In this document: positions 24,730 to 34,465 of the stretch, piece by piece
Numbering within the stretch: the first letter of the stretch is position 1
How the letters are laid out: every line of letters starts with the position of its first letter
From: Bacteroidota bacterium
GTDB lineage: Bacteria; Bacteroidota; Bacteroidia; Bacteroidales; Porphyromonadaceae
Direction: 5' to 3'
DNA length: 64,000 nucleotides
Assembly: GCA_023395395.1 (NCBI GenBank)
Contig: JAEWZH010000019.1
Location: 1 to 64,000, forward strand
The notes under the pieces: generated by a model
What the model was told of the DNA's origin: nothing
The model's input: the letters and a program-made list of their open reading frames with translations, nothing else
The model's database searches: none
Position numbers and translations under genes: made by a program

Positions 24730-25821
24730 ATGAATAGTTTACTCAACGACAACTATTGTGTCATCATGGCTGGAGGTATCGGCTCCCGTTTTTGGCCATG
24801 GAGTCGTCAGGATCGCCCCAAACAATTCTTGGATATTGTAGGGAGCGGCAGGTCGATGATCCATGAGACGTTTGACCGCTTTGACACCTTGGTTCCCGAA
24901 CAGAATGTGCTTGTCGTCACCGGCAAAAAGTTTGAAAAGACAGTACTCAACGAGCTCCCTGCCCTACACCCAAGTCAAGTCCTCACCGAACCAGATCGCC
25001 GAAATACTGCCCCTGCTATCGCCTATGCCGCCTACAAGATTGCCAGCATCAATCCAGATGCAGTGATGATTGTATCCCCTGCAGACCACCATATCACTGG
25101 GACCAAAGCATTTAGGGAGACGCTTCTTGGGGCTGTAGCCTATGTCAAGGAGCACAAGTGTCTGATGACCATCGGCATCTCTCCCACATACCCTGCCACC
25201 AACTATGGTTATATCGAACTCGGTGAAGATGCCAAGGCTACAGGTGTAGGTCCCATCGTGCGCTTCAAAGAAAAACCTTGTGAAGAGGAAGCAATCAAAC
25301 TGCTTGCCTCAGGTAACTACCTCTGGAATTCAGGGATATTCGTCTGGCGAGTACATGATATCATCTCTGCCCTAGAGAGGTATTTGCCCGAAGTCGCAGT
25401 CCACTTTGCCGAGATTAATGTCTACGGCAAGCCTGGTGAGATAGATGCTGTAGCAAGAGCGTTTCTTGCTTGCCCATCTATTTCTATCGACTACGGTGTG
25501 ATGGAAGTAGCGGACAACGTCGCTTGCATCCGAGGGACATTTGAATGGGATGACCTCGGCACTTGGCAAAGCTTACAGCATCATCTCGAGCATCATCCTG
25601 CACCTTACACAGTAGAGAGCGACAGCGTAGGGAAAGTCATCCTCGAGAATAGCCCTCGCACTATGGTACATCAAGGGAATAAGCACAAGGATATAGTCGT
25701 GGTCGGACTAGAGGATTACCTAGTAGTAGACCTAGAAGACACCCTCCTAATAGCTCCTAAAAAAGACGATAACTGTCTCCACGAACTCTTGGATAAATAT
25801 TCCAAAAAACTAAAGAAGTAG
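24730..25821 (+). CDS. manC: mannose-1-phosphate guanylyltransferase
   Basis: ManC makes GDP-mannose from mannose-1-phosphate and GTP, for surface polysaccharide or LPS. The 363-residue protein has the signature 'MAGGIGSRFWPWSRQDRPKQFLDI'-type start (GGxGxRxxPxS and PKQF), 'VSPADHHI', 'RFKEKP' and 'NSGIFVW'. It lacks the C-terminal isomerase domain of the bifunctional form. It is the last gene of the operon; a 37-bp perfect palindrome follows after 8 bases. Confidence 0.92.
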   Translation: MNSLLNDNYCVIMAGGIGSRFWPWSRQDRPKQFLDIVGSGRSMIHETFDRFDTLVPEQNVLVVTGKKFEKTVLNELPALHPSQVLTEPDRRNTAPAIAYAAYKIASINPDAVMIVSPADHHITGTKAFRETLLGAVAYVKEHKCLMTIGISPTYPATNYGYIELGEDAKATGVGPIVRFKEKPCEEEAIKLLASGNYLWNSGIFVWRVHDIISALERYLPEVAVHFAEINVYGKPGEIDAVARAFLACPSISIDYGVMEVADNVACIRGTFEWDDLGTWQSLQHHLEHHPAPYTVESDSVGKVILENSPRTMVHQGNKHKDIVVVGLEDYLVVDLEDTLLIAPKKDDNCLHELLDKYSKKLKK

Positions 25822-25829
25822 CAATAGTC

Positions 25830-25919
25830 CAAACTCCTCTATAAAAACGATTCCGCTCCGATATAGAACCGTCAAGACAAATCTATATCGGAGCGGAATC
25901 GTTTTTATAGAGGAGTTTG
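25830..25919. repeat. 37-bp perfect inverted repeat, likely bidirectional terminator or small element
   Basis: Arms 25830-25866 and 25883-25919 are exact reverse complements around a 16-base loop. The palindrome separates manC from the convergent lipoprotein gene and can stop transcription on both strands. Each arm carries the TAGAGGAG core and, 22 bases away, the related TATCGGAG, i.e. the same spacing as the 22-bp intergenic repeats elsewhere in the window. The stem is unusually long for a terminator. Confidence 0.9.
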
Positions 25920-25941
25920 AGCTAATATCGCTAGTCTCAAA

Positions 25942-26370
25942 TTAGTAGTAGCGGCGGGGCGAACGATTGTCCCATCGATCGCGATCGTCTCGATCGTTGC
26001 GGCGGTCATATCGGTCATTGGTGCGCCGCTGCCTTATCTTCTCCTGCTTAGTGCTCTGCAGATAGGAATTACGGAAGGTGTACTTGATAGCGACACGATT
26101 CCGGGAGTTGTATCCATCATTATAGCGCACAGGCTGGTAGTAATAGAGGATATCCATACGGTTACGTCCATTCATATAGGAATCGGCATAGTCTGGTCGC
26201 CCATTGATTCTCAGCACATCGTTGATATGGGTTCCTTTTCTGATGACTCCATAGTGATTTCCATTGTTTCCTCCATAAGGATATCTTTGACCGCCTGCGG
26301 GAATCATCATCGAACACGATGTCAGCATCAACATCGTGACGGTAGCGAGTAGTAGTCCAATCTTTTTCAT
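25942..26370 (-). CDS. small lipoprotein with BamE/SmpA-like fold
   Basis: A 142-residue lipoprotein (lipobox LTSC, Cys19). The middle, 'VIRKGTHINDVLRINGRPDY' followed by 'MDILYYYQPVRYN', has the pattern of SmpA/OmlA-like domains found in BamE and relatives. The C-terminal ~35 residues are an Arg/Asp-rich low-complexity tail (NDRYDRRNDRDDRDRWDNR). It is probably located in the periplasm or outer membrane; the function is unknown. I start at 26370 (MKKIGL) for a standard signal peptide; an ATG four codons earlier is possible. Confidence 0.6.
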   Translation of the reverse strand: MKKIGLLLATVTMLMLTSCSMMIPAGGQRYPYGGNNGNHYGVIRKGTHINDVLRINGRPDYADSYMNGRNRMDILYYYQPVRYNDGYNSRNRVAIKYTFRNSYLQSTKQEKIRQRRTNDRYDRRNDRDDRDRWDNRSPRRYY

Positions 26371-26444
26371 ATTCAAAATCATTTAAGTATTACCTTACTT
26401 CTAGTTCTTTGATAGTCGAAAAAGGGAAAGGTTAAATCTCAAGT

Positions 26445-28682
26445 CTACTTAATATGCGCCCAAGTATGTCTATAGCGAATCACTGCCGGCTCTTGTTCTG
26501 GGTCATTAAACTGGAGATCTACTATCACAAGCATGGTGGGTAGAGGTGCTACACCCATCTTTATCATTTGTAGTAGTGACTGTATTGCTGCCCCTTCTGC
26601 CGACATCAACACATCGCCAGTAAGGCTATAGAGAGATAGAGTGGCAAAGGGGGCAAAGCTCTGGAGCATCGGCTCGATTTGCTCATAGGTGAGGATAGGA
26701 TCAGTAGGCCACTCAAGAGGGTGATGGATGGATTGGTCAGGAGGTGAAAGACCATCAACACTATTCTTAACACCTGGGGTACCTCCCGTACCTTTCTCGA
26801 TACCATTCTCTTTGGCTCGTCTCCAGCTAGGTCGCTGAGAGCCATCGTACTTCGGGCTTATTCGCTCTAATGAATAACCTGTGCGATCTGAACTTTGCTC
26901 ACCGAGCCACTGCCGACGATACACCACCTCATCGACAGCCATGCCTGAGGCATGAGCATGTAGAGCTATTTCAGAATAGGTAGGTGACAGGGCGGGAAAA
27001 TCCACCCGCTCTACAAATGTAGCAGGGTCATTCTGGGGATAAAGTCGAGAAAGAGCTTCAGGGAAAGGAGAAAGTACGACATAGTGCTGTGGATGCAGGA
27101 TATATTCATCTCTTACCAATAACCATGAAGTGGCAAGTGGACTCTCCTCTTTATTGGAGTAGGTAAGGTACAGGTCAGCCAGATTGATTGATCGGGAAGA
27201 ATTATTGTAGAGCTCGATATACTTTTCGCCGGTGGTACTTGGAGAAAGCAATAGTTCATTGATGACTACATGCCCTTTCTCGACAGTCTTAAAAGGTTGT
27301 AGGGTCGTATGAGCCCCCGGAGTGCCGCCGTTAGGATGGTTGCTTCTACGCCAGCTATCAGGGTGATATGTCACTCTCTCGACAGAAGCTCCGCTTTTAT
27401 ACTCCCCTTCTCCAAATAGTCGAGAGGAATAGTTAATCTTGTCCCACATCGCCCCATTGGCATCAACTAACGAAAGGACAAAGCTACCACTAAGAGCCGG
27501 GAATCGCTCCATAGGCACTAAGGTAGCGAGACGTGTAGGATAGGGATCGCTCTCTAAATAAAGGATTGCAAAGGCTCCCTGAGCAAGTAGAGTGGCGGGC
27601 AACTGATATTTGGTATTTCCATAGAGGAGGTGATAGTGACCTAGCTGGAGGGATTCGCCGCTATTATTGTAGAGCTCGATGTACTTCACGCTTTGGAGTG
27701 GTCCGCTGGTAGGGGGTGATGACATAACCTCTGTGAAGTAAATGCCTTGGGGAATAGAGGTGCTCCCGGGAGCTTCTCCTTGTGTCTCAACGACAAAGGA
27801 AAGAGAAAAGGTACGCCCACTCCTATCTTTCAGCCCTGAAATCGTAAAGTCGTAGGTCGTATAGGGTGCAAAGGCGACGCCCAGATTGACCACCAACTGA
27901 TTGGGGGTAGTACCTGGCATGATGGTAGGGGCAAACCCATCGCACGTGACCGTGGCATTATTTGCTATGACCGGAGCTGATAGAAATAGCGTGATACGCC
28001 CTATATCCTCAGGCTCAAAGCGCTCAATCTTTACCTCCACAGGCGCATCACTACTATTTATCAACTCAGGGAGGAGGTAACTGTATCCTAACTTTTTCTG
28101 CGATGTGAATTTGGTCTTGATGGTAAAACGTGGAATGACACTCCCCTGTCTTATCTCCATCCAATCGCCTTGCCAAAAGCCGGTAAGAGGGCTAAATGAT
28201 TGTAGCTGTATCCCTTTCTTCTCATCATAATGCAGCTCTACTTGGAGATTATTCCATACGAGGAGTGCCGATGAGAAGAGCTGACGAGAGAGGACTTGTG
28301 TAGACAATTTTCTCCACGTACCAGACACAAACTCATGAGTCTCTTGGATAAGCTGGATACCTCTATTATTAGGCTCGGGGAGCACCTTATAGTAATATCG
28401 GTATTGTCCCTCTTCTACATACATCGGGATATACTCAAAGGTATTATTACTGGTGGGAAGGTCGATAAATTGGAAACCAAAACTCCAAGAATAAGAGGGA
28501 CTAAGGCGGTACTCTCTAAAAAGCGAAGCGCTACCCGACACGCCATCATTGCGATGGGTGAGGGTAGCGCCTTCGATATTATATGCTTGCAAGTCTCCCT
28601 GCCACTCTGCCAACCACCCCTCCTGAGCCATAGATAGAAGAGGGAGGTACAAGAATAGGAGAAAGAGCTGCAGGTATCTCAT
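26445..28682 (-). CDS. secreted protein with lamin-tail domains
   Basis: A 745-residue protein with signal peptide (ending SMAQ). After an N-terminal ~200-residue beta-rich part and an Ig-like segment ('IGRITLFLSAPVIANNATVT') come two lamin-tail (LTD) domains, each recognisable by 'YIELYNNS' (around residues 336-343 and 490-497). LTD domains occur in many bacterial exported proteins and may mediate adhesion or substrate binding. No type IX secretion C-terminal signal is obvious. It starts one base after the lipA stop. Confidence 0.8.
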   Translation of the reverse strand: MRYLQLFLLFLYLPLLSMAQEGWLAEWQGDLQAYNIEGATLTHRNDGVSGSASLFREYRLSPSYSWSFGFQFIDLPTSNNTFEYIPMYVEEGQYRYYYKVLPEPNNRGIQLIQETHEFVSGTWRKLSTQVLSRQLFSSALLVWNNLQVELHYDEKKGIQLQSFSPLTGFWQGDWMEIRQGSVIPRFTIKTKFTSQKKLGYSYLLPELINSSDAPVEVKIERFEPEDIGRITLFLSAPVIANNATVTCDGFAPTIMPGTTPNQLVVNLGVAFAPYTTYDFTISGLKDRSGRTFSLSFVVETQGEAPGSTSIPQGIYFTEVMSSPPTSGPLQSVKYIELYNNSGESLQLGHYHLLYGNTKYQLPATLLAQGAFAILYLESDPYPTRLATLVPMERFPALSGSFVLSLVDANGAMWDKINYSSRLFGEGEYKSGASVERVTYHPDSWRRSNHPNGGTPGAHTTLQPFKTVEKGHVVINELLLSPSTTGEKYIELYNNSSRSINLADLYLTYSNKEESPLATSWLLVRDEYILHPQHYVVLSPFPEALSRLYPQNDPATFVERVDFPALSPTYSEIALHAHASGMAVDEVVYRRQWLGEQSSDRTGYSLERISPKYDGSQRPSWRRAKENGIEKGTGGTPGVKNSVDGLSPPDQSIHHPLEWPTDPILTYEQIEPMLQSFAPFATLSLYSLTGDVLMSAEGAAIQSLLQMIKMGVAPLPTMLVIVDLQFNDPEQEPAVIRYRHTWAHIK

Positions 28683-29585
28683 TTATAAATCTCTGAGATG
28701 TAGGCGCTCTTTTGCGACCTCAAATTGCTGATCCGCCTTATAGGACGAACGAACAAGAGGTCCGCTCTCGACATGAGACAATCCAAGAGTTTCTCCGATT
28801 TCCTTGTACTTTTTGAACTGCTCGGGGTGCACGTATTCCTCTACAGCTATATTATGCTTTGAGGGGCGAAGATATTGACCAATAGTAAGGGTAGAAACTC
28901 CCGCAGCCAGGCAGTCTCGGAAAAGCTCCTCCACCTCCTCTGGTTTTTCTCCAAGCCCTACCATTATCCCTGTCTTAGTGACGAAGCCACGACCGGAAAT
29001 ATGCTTAAGGACTCTGAGACTATTGTCGTAGGTAGCACGGTGGCGTACAGTAGGGGTGAGTCGCCTGATGGTCTCCATATTGTGCCCTACGACATCAGGA
29101 TTACTTGAGAGGACAGTATCTAGTGCCTCAAGATTGCCTTGAAAATCGGGAATCAATACCTCGATAGTGGTATTGGGGGAGCGTCTCCGTATCTCAGTGA
29201 TAGTCGCTGCCCAATGCGCAGCACCGCCATCAGAGAGATCGTCACGATCTACAGAGGTAATCACTGCATACTTTAGTCCCATACGACGCACACTTTCTGC
29301 CACCCGACGCGGTTCGTCGGGGTCAAGGGGAGCAGGATTTTTACATGAGGGAGTACCACAGAAGCGACAAGAGCGTGTGCACTCATTGCCTCCAATCATA
29401 AAGGTGGCAGTCCCCCTACTCCAGCACTCAGCCTGATTGGGACAGCGACCACTGCTACATATCGTATGTAGTGCTGCCTCTTTAATAGTTTCAGAGGTAT
29501 CAGCGTAGTTATCCTTGCTTGCAATACTAGTCTTGAGCCAATCTGGCTTGCGAAGCAGTGGCACCCCATTATTACTTATCTTCAT
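28683..29585 (-). CDS. lipA: lipoyl synthase
   Basis: LipA inserts two sulfurs into protein-bound octanoate to form lipoate. The 300-residue radical SAM enzyme shows both cluster motifs: the auxiliary one 'CSSGRCPNQAECW' (C-x4-C-x5-C) and the SAM cluster 'CTRSCRFC' (C-x3-C-x2-C), plus the C-terminal 'VRSSYKA' motif with the serine that ligates the auxiliary cluster. Its start overlaps the end of dpp4 by four bases, so it is read from the same transcript. No lipB is in this window. Confidence 0.95.
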   Translation of the reverse strand: MKISNNGVPLLRKPDWLKTSIASKDNYADTSETIKEAALHTICSSGRCPNQAECWSRGTATFMIGGNECTRSCRFCGTPSCKNPAPLDPDEPRRVAESVRRMGLKYAVITSVDRDDLSDGGAAHWAATITEIRRRSPNTTIEVLIPDFQGNLEALDTVLSSNPDVVGHNMETIRRLTPTVRHRATYDNSLRVLKHISGRGFVTKTGIMVGLGEKPEEVEELFRDCLAAGVSTLTIGQYLRPSKHNIAVEEYVHPEQFKKYKEIGETLGLSHVESGPLVRSSYKADQQFEVAKERLHLRDL

Positions 29586-31750
29586 CGCATCAAGTGCTTT
29601 TTGAAGTGATTGGTCATCTGTCTGTAGAGATGGTTGCGTGTATTGCCACCATAAATGCTGTGATTCTTATCCGTATAAATAAGCATCTGATAATCCTTGT
29701 CGGCTGCTACGAGAGCAGGGACTAGATGCATCACGTTTTGCACATGGACATTGTCATCTGCTGTGCCGTGCACTATTAGGAGCTCACCCTTGAGACCACG
29801 GATATGGTTCATCACCGAGGTATCATGATAGCCCTTGGCATTCTGTTGAGGAGTGCGCATATACCGCTCTGTGTAGATAGAGTCGTAAAGTTTCCAATCT
29901 GTGGGCGGAGCTACTGCCACTCCTGCAGCGAAAGCACCATTGCCACGGGACATAGTCATTAGGGTCATATACCCGCCAAAGCTCCAGCCCCAGATACCTA
30001 TCCTTGTGCCATCTATATAAGGCAATTCACCCAATGCTTGAGCCGCCTCAATCTGATCTTGACTCTCCAAGATACCCATCTGTAGATAGGTACACTTCTT
30101 AAACTCACTCCCGCGGCCACCAGTGCCACGACCATCCACAGCGATCACGACAAAGCCCTCCTGAGCGAGGTACTCTTCCCAGCCAAAAGAAAAACTATTC
30201 TGTACGGTCTGTGAACCCGGACCACTGTACTGGGTCATCACCACAGGATATTTCTTGCCGGCATCAAACCCCTCAGGTTTAATGATCCAAGCATTGAGTG
30301 TCTGACCACTCTTGGTATTGAGCTGAATAAACTCTCTCTGATTGTATTTGAGCTGTGCTAATTTTTGAGTCAGCTCACTATTATCCTCCAGAAGCGTGAG
30401 TGCCTTGCCATCACGCATACGGCAAATCTCGTACCTAGGGACCTGTGTCGCAGAAGAGTGCTTGAGTAGATAATAGCTGAGGTCGGCACTGAAAGTGGCT
30501 GTACTCCAGCCCTTCTCTGGAGAGAGGTAACGTGTACGACCTTTCTTGTCCTGCGCTACTATGGTGCGATCCATCGGTGTAGGGTAAGCTATCGAGTAGA
30601 TCACTTCACCATTAGGCGCAATCCCGTAAAAAGTATCCAAGTCATAATCACCCTTGGTCAATTGCTCTTGCACCTTACCTGCCTGATCCAATCTATAGAG
30701 TTGAGGTCTACCGCTTCGCTCTGAGACATAGTAAGCCCCTTCATTGGTAAAAGCCAACTGGCTTACCCAGCTATTGCTATCGATGTAGCGATCATCTCTA
30801 TCCTCTAGCCAGAGACGAGCGACCTGACTATCGGGATTAATCTGATAGGTGCGAAGGTGATTTTGGAGCCTATTCAGCGTGAATACATATAGGTTATCCT
30901 TGTGAAAATCGATACGAGGGATGTAAAACTCCTCATTAAGTCCAAGGTCAAGCACCGAGGTCTTGCGATTGTCTAGATGATAGAGCCGTACCGAGACTTC
31001 ACTATTCTTTTCTCCAGCCTTGGGATACTTAAAGCTATAGGTATCTGGATATACTGCTGTATCAAAAACAGTCATGTCATAGCTCTTTACCTCACTTTCA
31101 TTCGTCCTTACAAAAGCTAAGTACTTACTATCTTGGCTCCAAGACATGAGACTGGTGAGGTAAAGCTCTTCCTCGTAGACCCAGTCGGTTACGCCATTGA
31201 GGATTTCATTGAATTTCCCATCAGCGGTCACCTGTACTTCGGTATCGAAGTCAAACTTCTTGATAAAGATATTATTGTCTACCACAAAGGCACAATTTCT
31301 CCCATCAGGCGACAGGAGAGGGATCCGCACTCGAGCCCCTTGAGATGTGAGTGGCTCCACCCTATTACGGCGAACATCGTAGTGATAGGCATCGTAAGTC
31401 CCGCTCCGACGGTATATCGGTTTATAATCCCTCAAAATGATGATATGGTGCCCGCTATCACTAATGATATAGTCTTGAAAAGTATCGAAAGAGCAATCCC
31501 TTGCGGTCTTAGTATCAAATAGCACCGCTATTTCCGCACCATTCTCATAGCTGTATTGTACCAGACGGGTACCATCCGATGACAGCACCGTATAGCTCTT
31601 ACCATCAACCATCGGACGGAAAGTATATCCTGCGCTCTTTGCTGAATACACTCCATTGGTTACATCCTTTAGATTTATTCCCTCCGCCCCTACATTTGTC
31701 CCGGCAAATAATGCAAGGAGCACCACAGCCAGTCTACCGAACCTCTTCAT
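29582..31750 (-). CDS. dpp4: dipeptidyl peptidase IV (S9B)
   Basis: A 722-residue secreted prolyl dipeptidase that releases Xaa-Pro dipeptides. It has a signal peptide, a beta-propeller with the DPP IV glutamate motif 'DWVYEEELYL' that binds the free N-terminus, and an alpha/beta-hydrolase domain with nucleophile 'GWSFGGYM', aspartate in 'HGTADDNVH' and histidine in 'KNHSIYGG'. The length matches P. gingivalis DPP IV. It has its own -7 box and leads dpp4-lipA-LTD. Confidence 0.95.
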   Translation of the reverse strand: MKRFGRLAVVLLALFAGTNVGAEGINLKDVTNGVYSAKSAGYTFRPMVDGKSYTVLSSDGTRLVQYSYENGAEIAVLFDTKTARDCSFDTFQDYIISDSGHHIIILRDYKPIYRRSGTYDAYHYDVRRNRVEPLTSQGARVRIPLLSPDGRNCAFVVDNNIFIKKFDFDTEVQVTADGKFNEILNGVTDWVYEEELYLTSLMSWSQDSKYLAFVRTNESEVKSYDMTVFDTAVYPDTYSFKYPKAGEKNSEVSVRLYHLDNRKTSVLDLGLNEEFYIPRIDFHKDNLYVFTLNRLQNHLRTYQINPDSQVARLWLEDRDDRYIDSNSWVSQLAFTNEGAYYVSERSGRPQLYRLDQAGKVQEQLTKGDYDLDTFYGIAPNGEVIYSIAYPTPMDRTIVAQDKKGRTRYLSPEKGWSTATFSADLSYYLLKHSSATQVPRYEICRMRDGKALTLLEDNSELTQKLAQLKYNQREFIQLNTKSGQTLNAWIIKPEGFDAGKKYPVVMTQYSGPGSQTVQNSFSFGWEEYLAQEGFVVIAVDGRGTGGRGSEFKKCTYLQMGILESQDQIEAAQALGELPYIDGTRIGIWGWSFGGYMTLMTMSRGNGAFAAGVAVAPPTDWKLYDSIYTERYMRTPQQNAKGYHDTSVMNHIRGLKGELLIVHGTADDNVHVQNVMHLVPALVAADKDYQMLIYTDKNHSIYGGNTRNHLYRQMTNHFKKHLMR

Positions 31751-31782
31751 ATAGTATCTATCCTAAGTTTTTTCACTAAACA

Positions 31783-31790
31783 CAAAAGTA
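31783..31790 (-). promoter_or_regulatory. -7 box upstream of dpp4
   Basis: The minus strand reads TACTTTTG, a perfect TAnnTTTG match, 33 bases before the dpp4 ATG. No well-spaced -33 TTG is seen. Confidence 0.5.
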
Positions 31791-31805
31791 ACTATATCTC
31801 CCCAA

Positions 31806-32258
31806 CTAAAAAAGAGACTTAATCCAATCAAATGCGCCAAACAGCACCAGATAGCGAAGAAACTTCCCCGCAAACATCCACAGTGCTACACTCCAGACAT
31901 TGGCTTTCAACAGCCCCAATGCCACTGCAAAGAAATCCCCTACACCCGGGAGGAAGACAAAGAAAGCCATCCAGGAGCCTCGTCCTTGCAGCCAATCGGT
32001 CCATTTATCCACCTTTTCGCGAGGCATCTTGAGATATTTCACTATCCATTGCCTTTTGCCTAGCCAACCCAGCCAGTAGCAACTCATTCCTCCGAGGAAA
32101 TTGCCAATCGTAGCAGCGATTAGTACCGGTACTGACTCCGCTCCGGCAGCAAGCACACCCAGCACGACCGGTTCCGAGCCAAATGGGAGCACAGTAGCGG
32201 CTAAGAAAGCAGCTAAAAAGACACCTATGTACCCGTATTCTATAAGAAAATCAAGCAT
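31806..32258 (-). CDS. YqaA/VTT-domain membrane protein
   Basis: A 150-residue inner-membrane protein of the YqaA/DedA-like group: 'FGSEPVVLGVLAAG' and 'GNFLGGMSCYWLGWLGKR' are typical of the VTT (SNARE-associated) domain, with about four membrane segments. DedA-family proteins are linked to lipid flipping and envelope homeostasis; no specific role can be assigned. It is the last gene of a four-gene minus-strand operon beginning with the prolyl tripeptidyl peptidase, starting 3 bases after the previous stop. Confidence 0.8.
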   Translation of the reverse strand: MLDFLIEYGYIGVFLAAFLAATVLPFGSEPVVLGVLAAGAESVPVLIAATIGNFLGGMSCYWLGWLGKRQWIVKYLKMPREKVDKWTDWLQGRGSWMAFFVFLPGVGDFFAVALGLLKANVWSVALWMFAGKFLRYLVLFGAFDWIKSLF

Positions 32259-32261
32259 ACT

Positions 32262-33170
32262 CTATCCCAACATCGGCTGCCCAAAGTAGAACCAAACCCT
32301 CATCCCTACCGTCGCCGACAATATTACAAACAAGGCAAGAAGCAACCATCTAGTGCGTCTCTGAGCCATGAGATATTCCGCCATTACACCGCTGAGAAAG
32401 AGAGAAGAGATAAGGAAAACATAGTTCCCTTCGCCTTGTATCCCATATACAAGATTCATCAACATCAGTATCCACGCCAACTGTAAGTGATAACCCATTG
32501 CCACTCTTATTCGCACTGTACTGGCTCGTATTATCTGGAATACTGCCACAGATATAGCCACTAAATAAGATGTATCCAGTAATAATATAGGTAAATCGAT
32601 CAGCGCCGGCAAACGAAGCTCTCCTAAGGGTGCTATCCATCCATTCCAGTACTGAAGTATCCCCTCCCAACTCCGTGTGGAGAATAGCATGGTAGCTAGT
32701 GCTAAAATCGTCAGGTGACCACCTAGATAGGCTACAATATGTCTGACAGTTGCCGAATTAATCATTCGGAGCTTACCTAAATAGTAGATCGAAAGGATCA
32801 AAAAAATCGGATGAATCAAGAACAGCAATCCTAATGCCACGCCTAAGTCGTAGACGAAGTAAGTAGAACGGCTACGGCTAATCGATGCCACCACACTATC
32901 GCTGAGTATCACGACGAGTATCAACGTCATAAACCCTAAGTTTGTGGCTGACACGCTCAAAAATACCTGACCAACGAGGTAAAGCAAGAAGAAGAAAATC
33001 CCTAGGAACCTCGAGTGGTATGTCCCATAAGCCAGCTCACTATGGCGACGCACCGATAACAGTGCCAGTATTATAAACACCACAGACAACCACGGCGAAG
33101 CGAGTATGCCGTTCCACCACTCCTCCAATCGAGGCAAGTATAGGTTTACCAATGACGGCTTCTCTACCAT
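32262..33170 (-). CDS. integral membrane protein, DUF6427-like
   Basis: A 302-residue, very hydrophobic protein with about eight to nine predicted membrane segments and no soluble domain. It resembles the uncharacterised DUF6427 membrane proteins of Bacteroidetes. Its place between purD (1-base gap) and a yqaA-like gene is the only clue to its role. The 'RRHSELAYGTYHSRF' loop near the N-terminus is a polar stretch between the first segments. Confidence 0.6.
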   Translation of the reverse strand: MVEKPSLVNLYLPRLEEWWNGILASPWLSVVFIILALLSVRRHSELAYGTYHSRFLGIFFFLLYLVGQVFLSVSATNLGFMTLILVVILSDSVVASISRSRSTYFVYDLGVALGLLFLIHPIFLILSIYYLGKLRMINSATVRHIVAYLGGHLTILALATMLFSTRSWEGILQYWNGWIAPLGELRLPALIDLPILLLDTSYLVAISVAVFQIIRASTVRIRVAMGYHLQLAWILMLMNLVYGIQGEGNYVFLISSLFLSGVMAEYLMAQRRTRWLLLALFVILSATVGMRVWFYFGQPMLG

Positions 33171-33171
33171 C

Positions 33172-34458
33172 TTAGGGCTTTAGTAAGTCTTGACCTATAT
33201 CCTTTCGATAGCTAATACCTTCGTAGTGCAGCTTACTTGCGCTACCATACGCTTTGTCCAAAGCCTCTTGGATAGAGGCCCCCATGGCAGACACAGCCAA
33301 GACACGACCACCAGCAGTCTCCACACGATTATTATTGGCTCTGGTCCCCATGTGGAAAATCTGGACACCCTCTTGCTCCTGATCAAGCCCGGAGATTGGG
33401 AAACCTTTCCGGTAATCCTCCGGATATCCCGTCGAAACGGTCACCACTGTCGTCGCCACTTCTGGGAATTCAAGGAGCGGCTCCATCTGACCCAGTATCT
33501 GATCACGCAGTGCCAGCATAGAGCCTACAAGGTCACCCCTGATACGGAGCATCACCGCCTCTGTCTCAGGGTCTCCCATACGGCAATTGTATTCTATCAC
33601 GTAGGGATCCCCTCCCACATTCATTAACCCAAAGAAGATAAATCCCCTGTAGTCAATCCCATCTTGGATAAGTCCCTCTATGGTAGGTCGAATCACTCGC
33701 TCCTCTACCTTTTGCATAAAGGCTTCGTCTGCAAAGGGAACCGGAGAGACTGCGCCCATACCTCCGGTATTGAGACCTGTATCACCCTCTCCTATGCGCT
33801 TATAGTCTTTTGCTGTAGGGAGGAGCATATAATCTTTGCCATCGGTAAGTACAAAGACGGAGCACTCGATACCCTTGAGGTAGTTCTCTACCACTACACT
33901 CGCTCCGGCAGAGCCAAACTTACCTCCCAGCATCTCACGCATCTCAGTCTCAGCCGACTCCAAGGTTTCTGGTATCACTACCCCCTTCCCCGCAGCTAAT
34001 CCATCTGCCTTGAGCACATAGGGTGGACGTTCTTCCTCTCTTAGATACCGAAGCCCCTCCTCAAGGGTCTCCTTGGTAAAGGTTCGGTACTTAGCCGTAG
34101 GGATGCCATGACGCTTCATAAAGTCCTTAGCAAAGTCCTTGCTTCCTTCAAGCTCTGCCCCAGCCTTCGTCGGACCTACGATGTACAAATCCTGTAGTTC
34201 CGGATCAGCTTGCAGATAATCCACCACACCCTCCACTAATGGCACCTCAGGACCTACGACCACCAGTTCAATCTCTTCCTGTTTGATTAATCGAGCTATC
34301 CCTTCAAAGTCGGTTACGCCCAATGCCACATTGTGGCACTTTGGCAACTGACCTCCATTGCCAGGCACCATATAGATGTCAGAGATCATGCCACTGAGCC
34401 CTATCTTCCATGCCAGAGCTTGCTCTCTACCGCCGTTGCCTATTACTAAAGCCTTCAT
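33172..34458 (-). CDS. purD: phosphoribosylamine-glycine ligase
   Basis: PurD joins phosphoribosylamine to glycine in purine synthesis. The 428-residue ATP-grasp enzyme has 'VIGNGGREQALAWK' at the N-terminus, 'VVGPEVPLVEG', 'KADGLAAGKGV' and 'EYNCRMGDPE'. I start at 34458 (MKALVIG), the usual position, 7 bases after the upstream gene's stop. It is the second gene of the minus-strand unit. Confidence 0.95.
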   Translation of the reverse strand: MKALVIGNGGREQALAWKIGLSGMISDIYMVPGNGGQLPKCHNVALGVTDFEGIARLIKQEEIELVVVGPEVPLVEGVVDYLQADPELQDLYIVGPTKAGAELEGSKDFAKDFMKRHGIPTAKYRTFTKETLEEGLRYLREEERPPYVLKADGLAAGKGVVIPETLESAETEMREMLGGKFGSAGASVVVENYLKGIECSVFVLTDGKDYMLLPTAKDYKRIGEGDTGLNTGGMGAVSPVPFADEAFMQKVEERVIRPTIEGLIQDGIDYRGFIFFGLMNVGGDPYVIEYNCRMGDPETEAVMLRIRGDLVGSMLALRDQILGQMEPLLEFPEVATTVVTVSTGYPEDYRKGFPISGLDQEQEGVQIFHMGTRANNNRVETAGGRVLAVSAMGASIQEALDKAYGSASKLHYEGISYRKDIGQDLLKP

Positions 34459-34465
34459 ATATTCG

